64,000 nt of DNA from Mycobacterium sp. E3198 (lineage in GTDB: Bacteria; Actinomycetota; Actinomycetes; Mycobacteriales; Mycobacteriaceae). Location: assembly GCF_001667015.1 (NCBI RefSeq), contig NZ_LZIS01000028.1, forward strand, positions 1 through 64,000, in the 5' to 3' direction. A program made the position numbers and the translations under genes. The notes beneath the pieces are model-generated. The model did not search any database and was not told the DNA's origin. It was given only the letters and a program-made list of their open reading frames with translations. Within the stretch, counting starts at the first letter, position 1; every line of letters starts with the position of its first letter. Positions 44,238-53,003 of the stretch are shown here, piece by piece.

Positions 44238-44553
44238 ATATATCTCTAGTGTATGACCAGCGTCCTAAGCCGGTCAATGAAAAGCGGTAAATAGCCTGTT
44301 CAAGAGACGGATTGCCTGCGGCGATCATACGTCCTGGTGTACTGACGTCCGTTCTGTGTTCAGCAGGACCTAATCTCATGTAGCGCCCAGCAGGCAGCGT
44401 AGGAGCGGAGTCGGGTGATTGACGACCCACGGCCTATGACCCCGGTGTGTGGACGTGATGTGGACGTAGGGCCTTTTCGGGCCATCGCAGGTGATTGACG
44501 GGGAATCACCTATAAGGCGGTCTAGCTGCGAAAACGCACAGTGGGGCGCGCAG
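44238..44553. other. Gene-free stretch between accessory region and tRNA
   Basis: Some 316 bases with no credible gene. It contains a minus-strand -10 box (TACACT, 44253-44248) only 10 bases before the P450 ATG, an 8-7-8 inverted repeat (AGGTGATT to AATCACCT, 44489-44511), and two near-identical 12-base units (44536-44547 and 44548-44559). The second unit includes the 3' end of the tRNA. The sharp change in gene content on either side makes this the likely island junction. Confidence 0.55.
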
Positions 44554-44627
44554 TGGGGCGGGCGGGGCTCGAACCCGCGACCAACGGATTATGAGTCCGC
44601 GGCTCTAACCAACTGAGCTACCGCCCC
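44554..44627 (-). tRNA. tRNA with CAT anticodon, probably elongator tRNA-Met
   Basis: A full cloverleaf reads on the minus strand: acceptor GGGGCGG pairing with CCGCCCC, D-stem GCTC/GAGC, anticodon stem GCGGA/TCCGT around loop CTCATAA, T-stem GCGGG/CCCGC with TTCGAGC loop; 74 bases including the discriminator A, CCA not encoded. CAT could also mark tRNA-Ile2 (lysidine). An initiator is unlikely because the first base pairs. Confidence 0.93.
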
Positions 44628-44654
44628 CGGCGGTTGACGGCTTCGACCTTAGCG

Positions 44655-45194
44655 TCAGCTTCCACCGTCGGCGTGGCCGTGGTCTCCGGCGACCGGGCGA
44701 AATCGAAAGATCCGGATCTGCCGGGGCGCGCACTTGCGGCGATAACTCTCGTATCCGGCGTAGACGTCGACGGCCGTCGCCCAGGCTGCGGAACGCTCGT
44801 CGCCATCCAGTAGTTCGGCTCGGTACGGCGCGGGCGGACCGTTGAGCTCGATGGTGCATTCGGGGTGCGCAAGCAGGTTGGCGCTCCACCCCGGGTGCTT
44901 TTCGCGGCCGTAATTCGAGCCGATCGCGAGCAGCCCGTCGCCGTCGTCGATCAGCGCCAGCGGCTGCGGACGGGGCCGCCCCGACTTGGCGCCGATGGTC
45001 GTGACGATCCCGACCTTGTCGACGCCCATGGTGCTGAGGTGGCCGTTTGTCCGAGGTATCAACACCTTGTCGACGCGCGGCGCCAAAAACTTCCCCAGGA
45101 CGGAGCCGACGCGGGTCATCGCCATCCGCTCGAAGACGGCCTCGTCCCACCGCAGACGCCGACCGCGATACGGGCTGAACCGTCGCAACGACAT
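44655..45194 (-). CDS. Deazaflavin (F420)-dependent nitroreductase-family protein
   Basis: 179 residues with the DDN split barrel: TTIGAKSGRPRPQPLALIDDGDGLLAIGSNYGREKHPGWSANLLAHPE. F420H2-dependent reduction of quinones or nitro compounds is the family role. It starts the conserved gene block to the right of the tRNA. Confidence 0.85.
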   Translation of the reverse strand: MSLRRFSPYRGRRLRWDEAVFERMAMTRVGSVLGKFLAPRVDKVLIPRTNGHLSTMGVDKVGIVTTIGAKSGRPRPQPLALIDDGDGLLAIGSNYGREKHPGWSANLLAHPECTIELNGPPAPYRAELLDGDERSAAWATAVDVYAGYESYRRKCAPRQIRIFRFRPVAGDHGHADGGS

Positions 45195-45230
45195 GGCTAG
45201 AGCGTAGTCAGTTGGTGGGCGACGCCGCCG

Positions 45231-46064
45231 TCAGCTGAAAACCGTCTGACCCTCGGCGTCGAGCAGGTACCGCTCGGTGCCCTCCTCGACCCGCGGGGCG
45301 TCGGCGCCCAGCGACACGGCGACCTTGTTGCTGGCGTTGCGCATGACGTCGAAGGTGAGCTCGACGGCCTCTGCCTCGGAAAACCCGGAGCGCACCTCGG
45401 CGGCAACGTCGGCGACGAGGTGCGCAGGCGTCCAAATTAACCCATCGGTGTAGCGCAGCGCTGCTTTAGCGCGGCGGGTTAACCGACTTGAGTCCTCGTA
45501 GCGCTCGATGTCGCCGTACAGCGACTCGGATCCCCCGGCGTCCAGCGCGGTGGTCTCGCGCAGCGATTTGCACAGCCGGCAGTTGTGCTGCGCGGCGCCG
45601 CGCAGCCGGACCAGCTCGGCGGTGACGGGGTCCAGCGCCCGCATTCGGGCCACCGCGGGCAGGAAGTCGTTGAACACCACGTCCGAGGGCTCGGTGGTGT
45701 GGTCCCAGGCGATCGGTCCATCGACCCAGTCGAGATACTCCGCGCCGACGCCGAGCGCCTCCAGCCCGGCCCGCACGCGCGGCACGAAGTCGGCGATGTA
45801 CATCTGCGTCACGACACTAAAGGTGCTGTCGCCCAATGCCTTCCATAACCGCTTCCGCTGTTCGCCGGTGATCGCGGAGACATCGACGCTGAACTGCTCG
45901 GCGAACTCGGCGACGACGGCCTCGGCCTCCGACTCGGGTCCAACAACCTCGACGCACGACGGCAACGGCGGCAGCGACAACGTCTGCGCGCACACGCGCC
46001 GGACCAGGCCGGCAAGGCGCCCGTCGCCCGGGGACAGGGCCACCAACTGGGTCAGCATTCCCAC
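45231..46064 (-). CDS. AhpD/carboxymuconolactone decarboxylase-like protein
   Basis: 277 residues, two-part helical protein. [18 protein letters not shown] near residue 150 holds the Cys-x2-Cys motif and neighbouring residues of AhpD-type peroxidases. It could act in thiol peroxide reduction, but the protein is longer than AhpD and the role is not proven. GTG 46064 or ATG 46058 starts it; the pmbA stop lies three bases away. Its place next to pmbA matches M. tuberculosis, probably Rv2313c by my memory. Confidence 0.72.
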   Translation of the reverse strand: MGMLTQLVALSPGDGRLAGLVRRVCAQTLSLPPLPSCVEVVGPESEAEAVVAEFAEQFSVDVSAITGEQRKRLWKALGDSTFSVVTQMYIADFVPRVRAGLEALGVGAEYLDWVDGPIAWDHTTEPSDVVFNDFLPAVARMRALDPVTAELVRLRGAAQHNCRLCKSLRETTALDAGGSESLYGDIERYEDSSRLTRRAKAALRYTDGLIWTPAHLVADVAAEVRSGFSEAEAVELTFDVMRNASNKVAVSLGADAPRVEEGTERYLLDAEGQTVFS

Positions 46065-46067
46065 ACG

Positions 46068-47441
46068 CTACTGCGCTTGGCTCACCGACGACATGTAGAA
46101 GTCGGGGATCCGCAGCGACGGCATGGCCGCCCGGGTGGCCCAGTCGCCCCACTCGCGCGGCAGCGTCTTCTCGCTGGCCCCGGCCTCGGTGGCCCGCCGC
46201 AGCAGGTCCAGCGGGCTCTCGTTGAACCGGAAGTTGTTGACCGCCGCGGTCACCTCACCATGTTCGATGAGGTAGACCCCGTCGCGGGTCAGGCCGGTGA
46301 GCAGGAGCGTGGTGGGGTCGACCTCGCGGATGTACCACAGCGTGGTCAGCAGCAGGCCGCGCTCGGTGCCGGCGATCATGTCGGCCAGCTCGGCCGACCC
46401 GCCCGTCATCACCAGGTTGTCGGCGGCCACCGCGACGTCGGCGCCGAATTTGTGGGCCGTGGCCCGCGGGTAGGCCAGCGCGTTGATCACCCCGTTGCGG
46501 ATCCAGTCCACCTGGGAAATCTCCATGCCGTTGTCGAACACCGACACCGTCTCCGAGGAGTTGCTGACCGCGACGAACGGCGTGGACGCCAGCCCGGGCG
46601 CCATCGGGTCGGAGAACATCGTCAGCGGCAGATCGGTGAGCCGCTCCCCCACCCGCGTCCCGCCGCCGGGCGCCGACAGCGCGGTGCGGCCCTCCTCGGC
46701 GCCGCGGCCGGCCATCGACCAGGCCAGGTAGATCATCATGTCGGCCACCGTCGACGGCGGCATGATCGTCTCGTAGCGACCCGCGGGCAGCGCGACGCTG
46801 CGCTTGGCCCAGCCCAGCCGCATCGACAGCTGCTCGAGCAGCGAATCGGTCGGCACATCAACGAAATCGGCGGTGCCGATGCCCGCCCAGGCGCTGGCGT
46901 CGCCGCGCTTGGCGTTGACCTCCACCGCGCCGGTGGGCTGGGTGAAGCGCCGCCGCAGCCCGGTCGACGACGCGAGGAACGTCGTCGAAACGCTGTGGTG
47001 CGCAAAGCCGTACAGCCGGTCGGCGCCGCGGAAGCCGCGGCTCAACGAGTCGGCGACGTCCGAGAACACCAACGGCCCGGTGCCGGGCACCGGTGCACTC
47101 CAATCGGCGGGCTCGCCTGCATCGGACAGCAGCGGCGCGGCATCACCGGCCTCCGGTGCCGAGCGAGCCGCCTGCTGGGAGGCGGCCACCAGACCGGGAA
47201 TCACCCGCGGATCCACCTCGGCGGACACCATGGTCCCGATGTGGGCGCTATCCCCCTGCCGCACCACGGAAATCACCGTGATGCTGCGGTTGACCGAAAC
47301 CCCGTTGGTGGTCATCGAATTGCCCGCCCACCGCAGCGTCGCCTCGACCTTGTCGGTGACCAGCACCATGGTCTCGCTGGCGCCGCCGAGCTTGGCCGCC
47401 TCTTCCAGGACGAGGTTGACGACGTGCTGTGGCCTGATCAT
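46068..47441 (-). CDS. pmbA: TldE/PmbA-like partner of the TldD metalloprotease
   Basis: 457 residues from ATG 47441, the length I recall for Rv2314c. PmbA/TldE is the non-zinc partner of TldD; together they degrade or mature small peptides. It has no HExxxH, as expected. The open frame extends upstream to 48170 only as a shadow of tldD. It overlaps tldD by 4 bases. Confidence 0.88.
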   Translation of the reverse strand: MIRPQHVVNLVLEEAAKLGGASETMVLVTDKVEATLRWAGNSMTTNGVSVNRSITVISVVRQGDSAHIGTMVSAEVDPRVIPGLVAASQQAARSAPEAGDAAPLLSDAGEPADWSAPVPGTGPLVFSDVADSLSRGFRGADRLYGFAHHSVSTTFLASSTGLRRRFTQPTGAVEVNAKRGDASAWAGIGTADFVDVPTDSLLEQLSMRLGWAKRSVALPAGRYETIMPPSTVADMMIYLAWSMAGRGAEEGRTALSAPGGGTRVGERLTDLPLTMFSDPMAPGLASTPFVAVSNSSETVSVFDNGMEISQVDWIRNGVINALAYPRATAHKFGADVAVAADNLVMTGGSAELADMIAGTERGLLLTTLWYIREVDPTTLLLTGLTRDGVYLIEHGEVTAAVNNFRFNESPLDLLRRATEAGASEKTLPREWGDWATRAAMPSLRIPDFYMSSVSQAQ

Positions 47442-48955
47442 CGGCCGCCCTCGCTGACCGTGTTGAGCACGTTGACACCCCGGAACAACGCCGACGGGCA
47501 GCCGTGGCTGACCGGGGCGACCTGCCCGGGCTGGGCCTTGCCGCAGTTGAACGCCCCACCCAGCCGCCAGGTCGACGGGCCACCCACGGCCTCCATCGAA
47601 TTCCAGAAGTCGGTGGTGGTGGCCTGGTAGGCGACGTCGCGCAGCTGACCGTCCAGGCGGCCGTCGCGGATGCGGAAGAACCGCTGGCCGGTGAACTGAA
47701 AGTTGTAGCGCTGCATGTCGATTGACCAGGATTTGTCGCCGACGATGTAGATGCCATCCTCGACGCGGCCGATCAACTCGGCGGTGCTGACGTCCTCGGC
47801 CGCGGGCCGCAGCGACACGTTGGCCATCCGCTGGATCGGCACGTGGTGCGGCGAGTCGGCGTAGGAGCACCCGTTGGAGCGCGCCTGTCCCAGCCGCGGC
47901 GCGAACACCCGGTCGAGCTGGTAGCCGACGAAGATCCCGTCGCGCACCAGATCCCAGCTCTGGGCGGCCACCCCCTCGTCGTCGTATCCGACGCTGGCCA
48001 AACCGTGTTCGACGGTGCGGTCGGCGGTCACGTTCATCACCGGCGAGCCGTAGCGCATGGTGCCGAGCTTGTCCGGGGTGGCGAACGACGTTCCGGCGTA
48101 GGCGGCCTCGTAGCCGATCGCGCGGTCGTATTCGGTTGCGTGCCCGATGGATTCGTGGATGGTCAGCCACAGGTTGGTCGGGTCGATCACCAGGTCCGTG
48201 GGCCCGGCCACCACGCTGGGCGCCTTGACCTTCTCGGCCAGCAGCGCCGGCAGCTGCGCGAGCTCGTCAGTCCAGTTGAACACCTCGTCGCCGGCCAGCG
48301 CCTCCCAGCCGCGCCCCATCGGCGGGGCCAGCGTGCGCATCGAATCGAAGCTGCCCGCCGCGGCGTCCACGGTCACCGCCTCCATGGTCGGCAACACCCG
48401 CACCCGCTGCTGGGTGATCGACGACCCGAAGGTGTCGGCGTAGAACGTCTGCTCCTTGACGGCGGTCAGGCCCGCCGACACGTGGTCGATGCCGTCGGCG
48501 CCCAGCAGCCGCCCGGAGTACTCCTCCAGCACCGCGATCTTCTCGGGCGCGGGGACCTCGAACGGGTCGATCCGGTAGTTCGACACCCAGCTGGCGTCGG
48601 TGTAGACGGGCTCGTCGGCGAGCTCGACGCGCTCGGTGTTGAGCATCGCCAGCGTGGTGGCCACGTGCACGGCGCGGCGCGCGGTCTCGGCCGCGACGGC
48701 CGGCGCGAGCTCCGCGTGCGAGGCGAATCCCCAGGTGCCGTTGACGATCACCCGCACCGCCAGGCCGACCTCGCGGCTGACGACGGAGGTCTCCAGCTCG
48801 CCGTCGCGCAGCTGGATGATCTCGGTGCTCAGGCGGTGAAGCCGCAGGTCGGCGTAGCTGGCCCCGGCCGCCGTGGCCGCCGACAGCGCGGCCTCGGCGA
48901 GCTGGTGGCGGGGCAGGTCGATGAAGTCGGCATCGATCCCCCGGTTCGGTGTCAC
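47438..48955 (-). CDS. tldD: TldD-family zinc metalloprotease
   Basis: 505 residues from GTG 48955. The zinc helix HESIGHATEYDR (HExxxH) is near residue 265, and the further ligand region SNGCSYADSPHHVPIQRMANV is near 370. With the pmbA product it forms the TldD/E protease, known elsewhere for peptide-toxin and microcin maturation. It is transcribed leftward, divergent from uspA. Confidence 0.91.
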   Translation of the reverse strand: MTPNRGIDADFIDLPRHQLAEAALSAATAAGASYADLRLHRLSTEIIQLRDGELETSVVSREVGLAVRVIVNGTWGFASHAELAPAVAAETARRAVHVATTLAMLNTERVELADEPVYTDASWVSNYRIDPFEVPAPEKIAVLEEYSGRLLGADGIDHVSAGLTAVKEQTFYADTFGSSITQQRVRVLPTMEAVTVDAAAGSFDSMRTLAPPMGRGWEALAGDEVFNWTDELAQLPALLAEKVKAPSVVAGPTDLVIDPTNLWLTIHESIGHATEYDRAIGYEAAYAGTSFATPDKLGTMRYGSPVMNVTADRTVEHGLASVGYDDEGVAAQSWDLVRDGIFVGYQLDRVFAPRLGQARSNGCSYADSPHHVPIQRMANVSLRPAAEDVSTAELIGRVEDGIYIVGDKSWSIDMQRYNFQFTGQRFFRIRDGRLDGQLRDVAYQATTTDFWNSMEAVGGPSTWRLGGAFNCGKAQPGQVAPVSHGCPSALFRGVNVLNTVSEGGR

Positions 48956-49002
48956 GGCTCCACGGTAATGGCCGCTTCCCACCGCGCGCGGCGCCGCCCG
49001 CT

Positions 49003-49008
49003 TAAATT
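49003..49008 (+). promoter_or_regulatory. -10 box of the usp operon (leaderless)
   Basis: TAAATT is the only AT-rich hexamer in the gap, and its expected start point falls on the uspA ATG at 49015. No ribosome site precedes the ATG, so a leaderless message is likely. Confidence 0.5.
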
Positions 49009-49014
49009 AGCTCC

Positions 49015-49899
49015 ATGGCCAGCGCCGCGCCGATGAGGCAGCCGCGATCCACCGCGCTGGGCTACGCCCTGCTGGCGCCCAGCCTGTTCGGTGTGCTCGC
49101 CTTTCTGCTGCTGCCGATCCTCGTGGTGACCTGGCTCAGCCTGTACCGCTGGGACTTGTTGGGCCCGCTGCGCTACGTCGGCCTGGCCAACTGGCGGTCG
49201 GTGCTGGCCGACGGCGGCTTCGGCAACTCGCTGATGGTCACGGCCGTCTTCGTGGCGATCGTGGTTCCCGCGCAGACGGTCCTGGGGCTGGTGGCCGCGT
49301 CGATGCTGGCCCGCAACCTGCCCGGCACCGGCCTGTTCCGCACGGTGTACGTGCTGCCGTGGATCTGCGCCCCGCTGGCGATCGCTGTGCTGTGGCGCTG
49401 GATCCTGGCCCCGACCGACGGTGCCGTCAGCACCGTCCTCGGGCACAGCATCGGCTGGCTGTCGGACCCCAGCTTCGCGCTGCCGCTGGTGTCGGCGGTC
49501 GTGGTGTGGACCAACGTCGGCTACGTCTCGCTGTCGTTTTTGGCCGGCCTGCTCGCCATTCCCGACGACATCCACCGGGCCGCGCGCACCGACGGGGCCA
49601 CCGCGTGGCAACGGTTCTGGCGGATCACCCTGCCGCTGCTGCGCCCGACGATGTTCTTCGTCCTGGTGACCGGGATCGTCAGCACCGCACAGGTTTTCGA
49701 CATGGTGTACGCGCTGACCGGCGGCGGCCCGGCCGGCCGCACCGACCTGGTGGCCCACCGCATCTACGCGGAGGCGTTTGGCTCCGCGGCCATCGGGCGG
49801 GCCTCGGTCATGGCGGTGGTGCTGTTCGTGATCCTGATCGGGGTCACCGTCGTGCAGCATCTGTACTTCCGGCGGCGGATCAGCTATGACCTCGTCTAG
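49015..49899 (+). CDS. uspA: Sugar ABC transporter permease UspA
   Basis: 294 residues, six membrane spans. The EAA loop reads HRAARTDGATAWQRFWRITLPLLRP near 185-210, where the ATPase docks. It forms the channel with UspB. By gene order it equals Rv2316; UspABC is known to import amino sugars. It overlaps uspB by 14 bases. No ATPase gene is in the cluster, so one must be shared. Confidence 0.9.
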   Translation: MASAAPMRQPRSTALGYALLAPSLFGVLAFLLLPILVVTWLSLYRWDLLGPLRYVGLANWRSVLADGGFGNSLMVTAVFVAIVVPAQTVLGLVAASMLARNLPGTGLFRTVYVLPWICAPLAIAVLWRWILAPTDGAVSTVLGHSIGWLSDPSFALPLVSAVVVWTNVGYVSLSFLAGLLAIPDDIHRAARTDGATAWQRFWRITLPLLRPTMFFVLVTGIVSTAQVFDMVYALTGGGPAGRTDLVAHRIYAEAFGSAAIGRASVMAVVLFVILIGVTVVQHLYFRRRISYDLV

Positions 49900-50710
49900 C
49901 CGTCTCGCCAACGCGATCGTCTACGCCGGGCTGGCGCTGGGCGCGCTGATCACGTTGGCGCCGTTCGGCCTTGGCCTGCTCACGTCGTTCACGTCCGCGC
50001 ACCAGTTCGTCACGGGCACGCCGCTGCAGTGGCCGCGGCCGCCCACGCTGGCCAACTACGCCGACCTGGGCGGGGCCGGGTTCGGCCGCGCGGCGGCGGT
50101 GACCGCGCTGATGACCGCGGTGATCCTGGTGGGTCAGCTCACCTTCTCGGTGTTGGCCGCATTCGCGTTCGCGCGCTTGCACTTTCCGGGGCGCGACGCG
50201 CTGTTCTGGGTCTACATCGCGACCCTGATGGTGCCCGCGACAGTCACGGTGGTGCCGATGTATCTGATGATGGCCCAGCTGGGCCTGCGCAACACGTTCT
50301 GGGCGTTGGTGTTGCCGTTCATGTTCGGCTCGCCGTACGCCATCTTCTTGCTGCGCGAGCACTTTCGCCTCATCCCCAACGACCTGATCAACGCTGCGCG
50401 CCTCGACGGCGCCAACACCCTGGACGTGATCGTGCACGTGGTGATCCCGTCCAGCCGGCCGGTCCTGGCCGCCCTGGCGCTGATCACCGTGGTGTCGCAG
50501 TGGAACAACTTCATGTGGCCGCTGGTGATCACCAGCGGCCATAAGTGGCGGGTGCTCACCGTGGCGACCGCGGACCTGCAGTCGCGGTTCAATTCCCAGT
50601 GGACGCTGGTGATGGCGGCGACGACGCTCGCGATCGTTCCGCTGATCACGCTGTTCGTCGGCTTTCAGCGCCACATCGTCGCCTCGATCGTGGTCTCGGG
50701 GCTGAAGTGA
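49886..50710 (+). CDS. uspB: Sugar ABC transporter permease UspB
   Basis: 274 residues, six membrane spans. EAA loop INAARLDGANTLDVIVHVVIPSSRP near 170-195. Partner permease of UspA (Rv2317 equivalent). Start lies inside uspA and its stop overlaps the uspC GTG. Confidence 0.9.
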   Translation: MTSSSRLANAIVYAGLALGALITLAPFGLGLLTSFTSAHQFVTGTPLQWPRPPTLANYADLGGAGFGRAAAVTALMTAVILVGQLTFSVLAAFAFARLHFPGRDALFWVYIATLMVPATVTVVPMYLMMAQLGLRNTFWALVLPFMFGSPYAIFLLREHFRLIPNDLINAARLDGANTLDVIVHVVIPSSRPVLAALALITVVSQWNNFMWPLVITSGHKWRVLTVATADLQSRFNSQWTLVMAATTLAIVPLITLFVGFQRHIVASIVVSGLK

Positions 50711-52044
50711 CCCGGCCCCGTTCGTCCACGCTGGTCGCCGGGGCGCTGGTGCTCGTCGCGCTGCTGTTGGCCGCCATGGCGGCTCTGCTGGACTACTCCG
50801 GCGAACCGCACGGCGGCAAGGTCGTCATCAAGGTGCGGCTGTGGGCCGACCAGATCGCCGCGGCCTACCAGCGGTCATTCGAGGCGTTCAACCGCGCGCA
50901 TCCCGACATCGAGGTGCGCCCCAACATCGTGGCGTATTCGACCTACTTCGACACGCTGCGCACCGACATGGCCGGCGGCAGCGTCGACGACATCTTCTGG
51001 CTGTCCAACGCCTACCTCGCCGCCTACGCCGACAGCGGCCGGCTGCTGGACATCGGCAAGACGCTGGGCCCGGGCGCCGCCGTCGACTGGGATCCGGCGG
51101 TGGTGGACCAGTTCACCCGCGGCGGCGTGCTGTGGGGGGTGCCGCAGCTGACCGACGCGGGGATCGCGCTGTTCTACAACGCCGACCTGCTCGCGGCGGC
51201 CGGGATCGACCCCGCGCGGCTGGGCGACCTGCGGTGGAGCCCCGACGGCGGCGACACCCTGCGCCCGCTGCTGGCCCGGCTGACCGTCGATGCCGACGGA
51301 AACGCCGCGGGCACACCGCGTTTCGACCCCGGGCGGGTCCGCCAGTGGGGGTACAACGCGGGCAACGACCCGCAGGGCATCTACCTGAACTACATCGGGT
51401 CGGCGGGCGGGGTGTTCCAGCGCGCCGACGAGTTCGCCTTCGACAATCCCGCCGCGGTGGCGGCCTTCCGCTACCTGGTGGGCCTGATCAACGCCGACCA
51501 CGTCGCGCCGCCCGCCGCCGACACCAACGACAACGGCGACTTCTCCCGCAATCAGTTTCTCGCCGGCCGGATGGCGCTGTTCCAGTCCGGCACCTACAAC
51601 CTGGAGCCGGTGGCCCGCGACGCGCGGTTCCGCTGGGGCGTCGCGATGATGCCCGCCGGGCCCGTCGGCCGGGTGAGCGTCACCAATGGCATTGCCGCGG
51701 CTGGTAATTCGGCGACCAGGCATCCGGAGGCGGTGCGCCAGGTGCTGGCCTGGATGGGCAGCCGCGAGGGCAACGAATACCTGGGCCGCAACGGCGCGGC
51801 GATCCCCGCGGTGCTGTCGGCCCAGCGGGTCTACTTCGACCACTGGGCCGCCGAGGGCATCGACGTCACGCCGTTCTTCGCCGTGCTGGACGGCCCGCGC
51901 ATCCCCGCGCCCACCGGCGCCGGCTTCCCCGCGGGCTACGCCGCCATGCAGAGCTATTTCGACGAAATGTTCCTGGGCCGCGGCGATGTCGGCGCGATGC
52001 TGAGCCAGGCTCAGGCGGCGGCCAACGCCGCCGCCCGCCGTTAG
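50707..52044 (+). CDS. uspC: Amino-sugar-binding protein UspC
   Basis: 445 residues from GTG 50707. N-terminal hydrophobic segment at about 8-28 and then a family 1 solute-binding protein (RLWADQIAAAYQRSFEAFNRAHPDIEVRPN). In M. tuberculosis, UspC binds amino sugars such as chitobiose and glucosamine phosphate. I see no lipobox cysteine after the segment, so it may stay as an uncleaved anchor. Last gene of the usp operon. Confidence 0.88.
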   Translation: MTRPRSSTLVAGALVLVALLLAAMAALLDYSGEPHGGKVVIKVRLWADQIAAAYQRSFEAFNRAHPDIEVRPNIVAYSTYFDTLRTDMAGGSVDDIFWLSNAYLAAYADSGRLLDIGKTLGPGAAVDWDPAVVDQFTRGGVLWGVPQLTDAGIALFYNADLLAAAGIDPARLGDLRWSPDGGDTLRPLLARLTVDADGNAAGTPRFDPGRVRQWGYNAGNDPQGIYLNYIGSAGGVFQRADEFAFDNPAAVAAFRYLVGLINADHVAPPAADTNDNGDFSRNQFLAGRMALFQSGTYNLEPVARDARFRWGVAMMPAGPVGRVSVTNGIAAAGNSATRHPEAVRQVLAWMGSREGNEYLGRNGAAIPAVLSAQRVYFDHWAAEGIDVTPFFAVLDGPRIPAPTGAGFPAGYAAMQSYFDEMFLGRGDVGAMLSQAQAAANAAARR

Positions 52045-52057
52045 CTCGCGCCGCGAA

Positions 52058-52113
52058 CGTCACGCTAGCGTGACACTCGGCGACCAGCGCCACGCTGGCG
52101 TGACACTCGGGGA
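52058..52113. repeat. Two palindromic 26-base units, 30-base period
   Basis: Two nearly identical units (starts 52058 and 52088) each centre on a GC-rich palindrome. The first holds GTCACGCTAGCGTGAC (52059-52074), perfect over 16 bases; the second has CACGCTGGCGTG. They lie between convergent genes (uspC and the stress protein), so they may end transcription from both sides. Confidence 0.75.
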
Positions 52114-52124
52114 AGGGGGCAAGG

Positions 52125-53003
52125 TTAGCCGGGCAGCACCAGCACCGGCACCGGGCTCTCGCGAATGATCTTGGCGCTGCGTGAACCGAGGAACACCCGG
52201 CGGATCTCGTCGTGCGGCCGGGTGCCCATCGCCAGCATCTCGCCGTCCTGCCAGTTGACCTTGCGCAGCGCGCCCGACCAGTCGTGGCCGGTGACCACGT
52301 CCAGCGCGACGTCGTCGCCGACCACCCCGTCGGTCTTCAAGCCCGCCAAGATCTCTCGCGCCTGCGCGGCCCACGCCTCGAGAATCTGGTCCTCGGCGTC
52401 CAGTCCGACCTCGGGCGGGTACATCGTCTTGCCCCGCACGGCGAAGGTGAGCACCCGCAGCGGCACCCCGAACCGCTGCGCGGCCTCGCAGCATCGGCGC
52501 ACCACCTCGACCGAGTCCGGCGTGGCCGCGTAGGCGCAGGTGAGGCGCGTCAATCCGCCTGCGTGCGCGCGGTATCCGGGTGGGCTGATGGCGACCGGCA
52601 CGGGCGAGGCGTGCAACAGCCAGTCGGCGGTGGTGCCGATCACCACCGGGCCCGGTCCGCCGCTGGGCAACGACCCCAGCACCACCATCTCGCCGCCGAC
52701 TTCCCCGACGACCTCGATCAGTCCACCCGACACCGACCGGTGCGCGCGATGCAGGTAGGCGACGTCGATGCCGTCGGCCACGTCGCCGAGAAGACGCGCG
52801 GCCTCGGTCGCCGAGTCCGCGGCGAGGTGGTCCGCCCACTGCTCGTACTCGGCGTCCACCCGCGCGAACGACGGTGTCAGCCAGGGCTGCGGCACGATGG
52901 TCGCCACGACGAGCGACGCGCGCAGCGACCGCGCGGCGCGCACGGCCAGGTGCAACCCCGACAGGCCGACCTCGCCGGCCCGGTACCCGACGACCACGCT
53001 CAC
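52125..53003 (-). CDS. Universal stress protein, two Usp domains
   Basis: 292 residues from GTG 53003, two tandem Usp domains. The first ends near residue 145 (VVLGSLPSGGPGPVVIGTTADWLLHASPVPVAI has the G-x2-G-x9-G-S/T-type phosphate loop); the second ends with GSRSAKIIRESPVPVLVLPG. Same length and position as Rv2319c. The GTGA overlap with rocE means the two are co-translated. Confidence 0.9.
   Translation of the reverse strand: MSVVVGYRAGEVGLSGLHLAVRAARSLRASLVVATIVPQPWLTPSFARVDAEYEQWADHLAADSATEAARLLGDVADGIDVAYLHRAHRSVSGGLIEVVGEVGGEMVVLGSLPSGGPGPVVIGTTADWLLHASPVPVAISPPGYRAHAGGLTRLTCAYAATPDSVEVVRRCCEAAQRFGVPLRVLTFAVRGKTMYPPEVGLDAEDQILEAWAAQAREILAGLKTDGVVGDDVALDVVTGHDWSGALRKVNWQDGEMLAMGTRPHDEIRRVFLGSRSAKIIRESPVPVLVLPG

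Noticed and set aside
44489..44511. 8-7-8 inverted repeat as a transcription terminator or att core
   Set aside because: No gene ends there and it does not overlap the tRNA, so neither role can be supported; kept only as part of the gene-free stretch.
47442..48170. Upstream extension of pmbA
   Set aside because: It overlaps tldD in another frame and is arginine-rich without homology; ATG 47441 gives the expected 457 residues.
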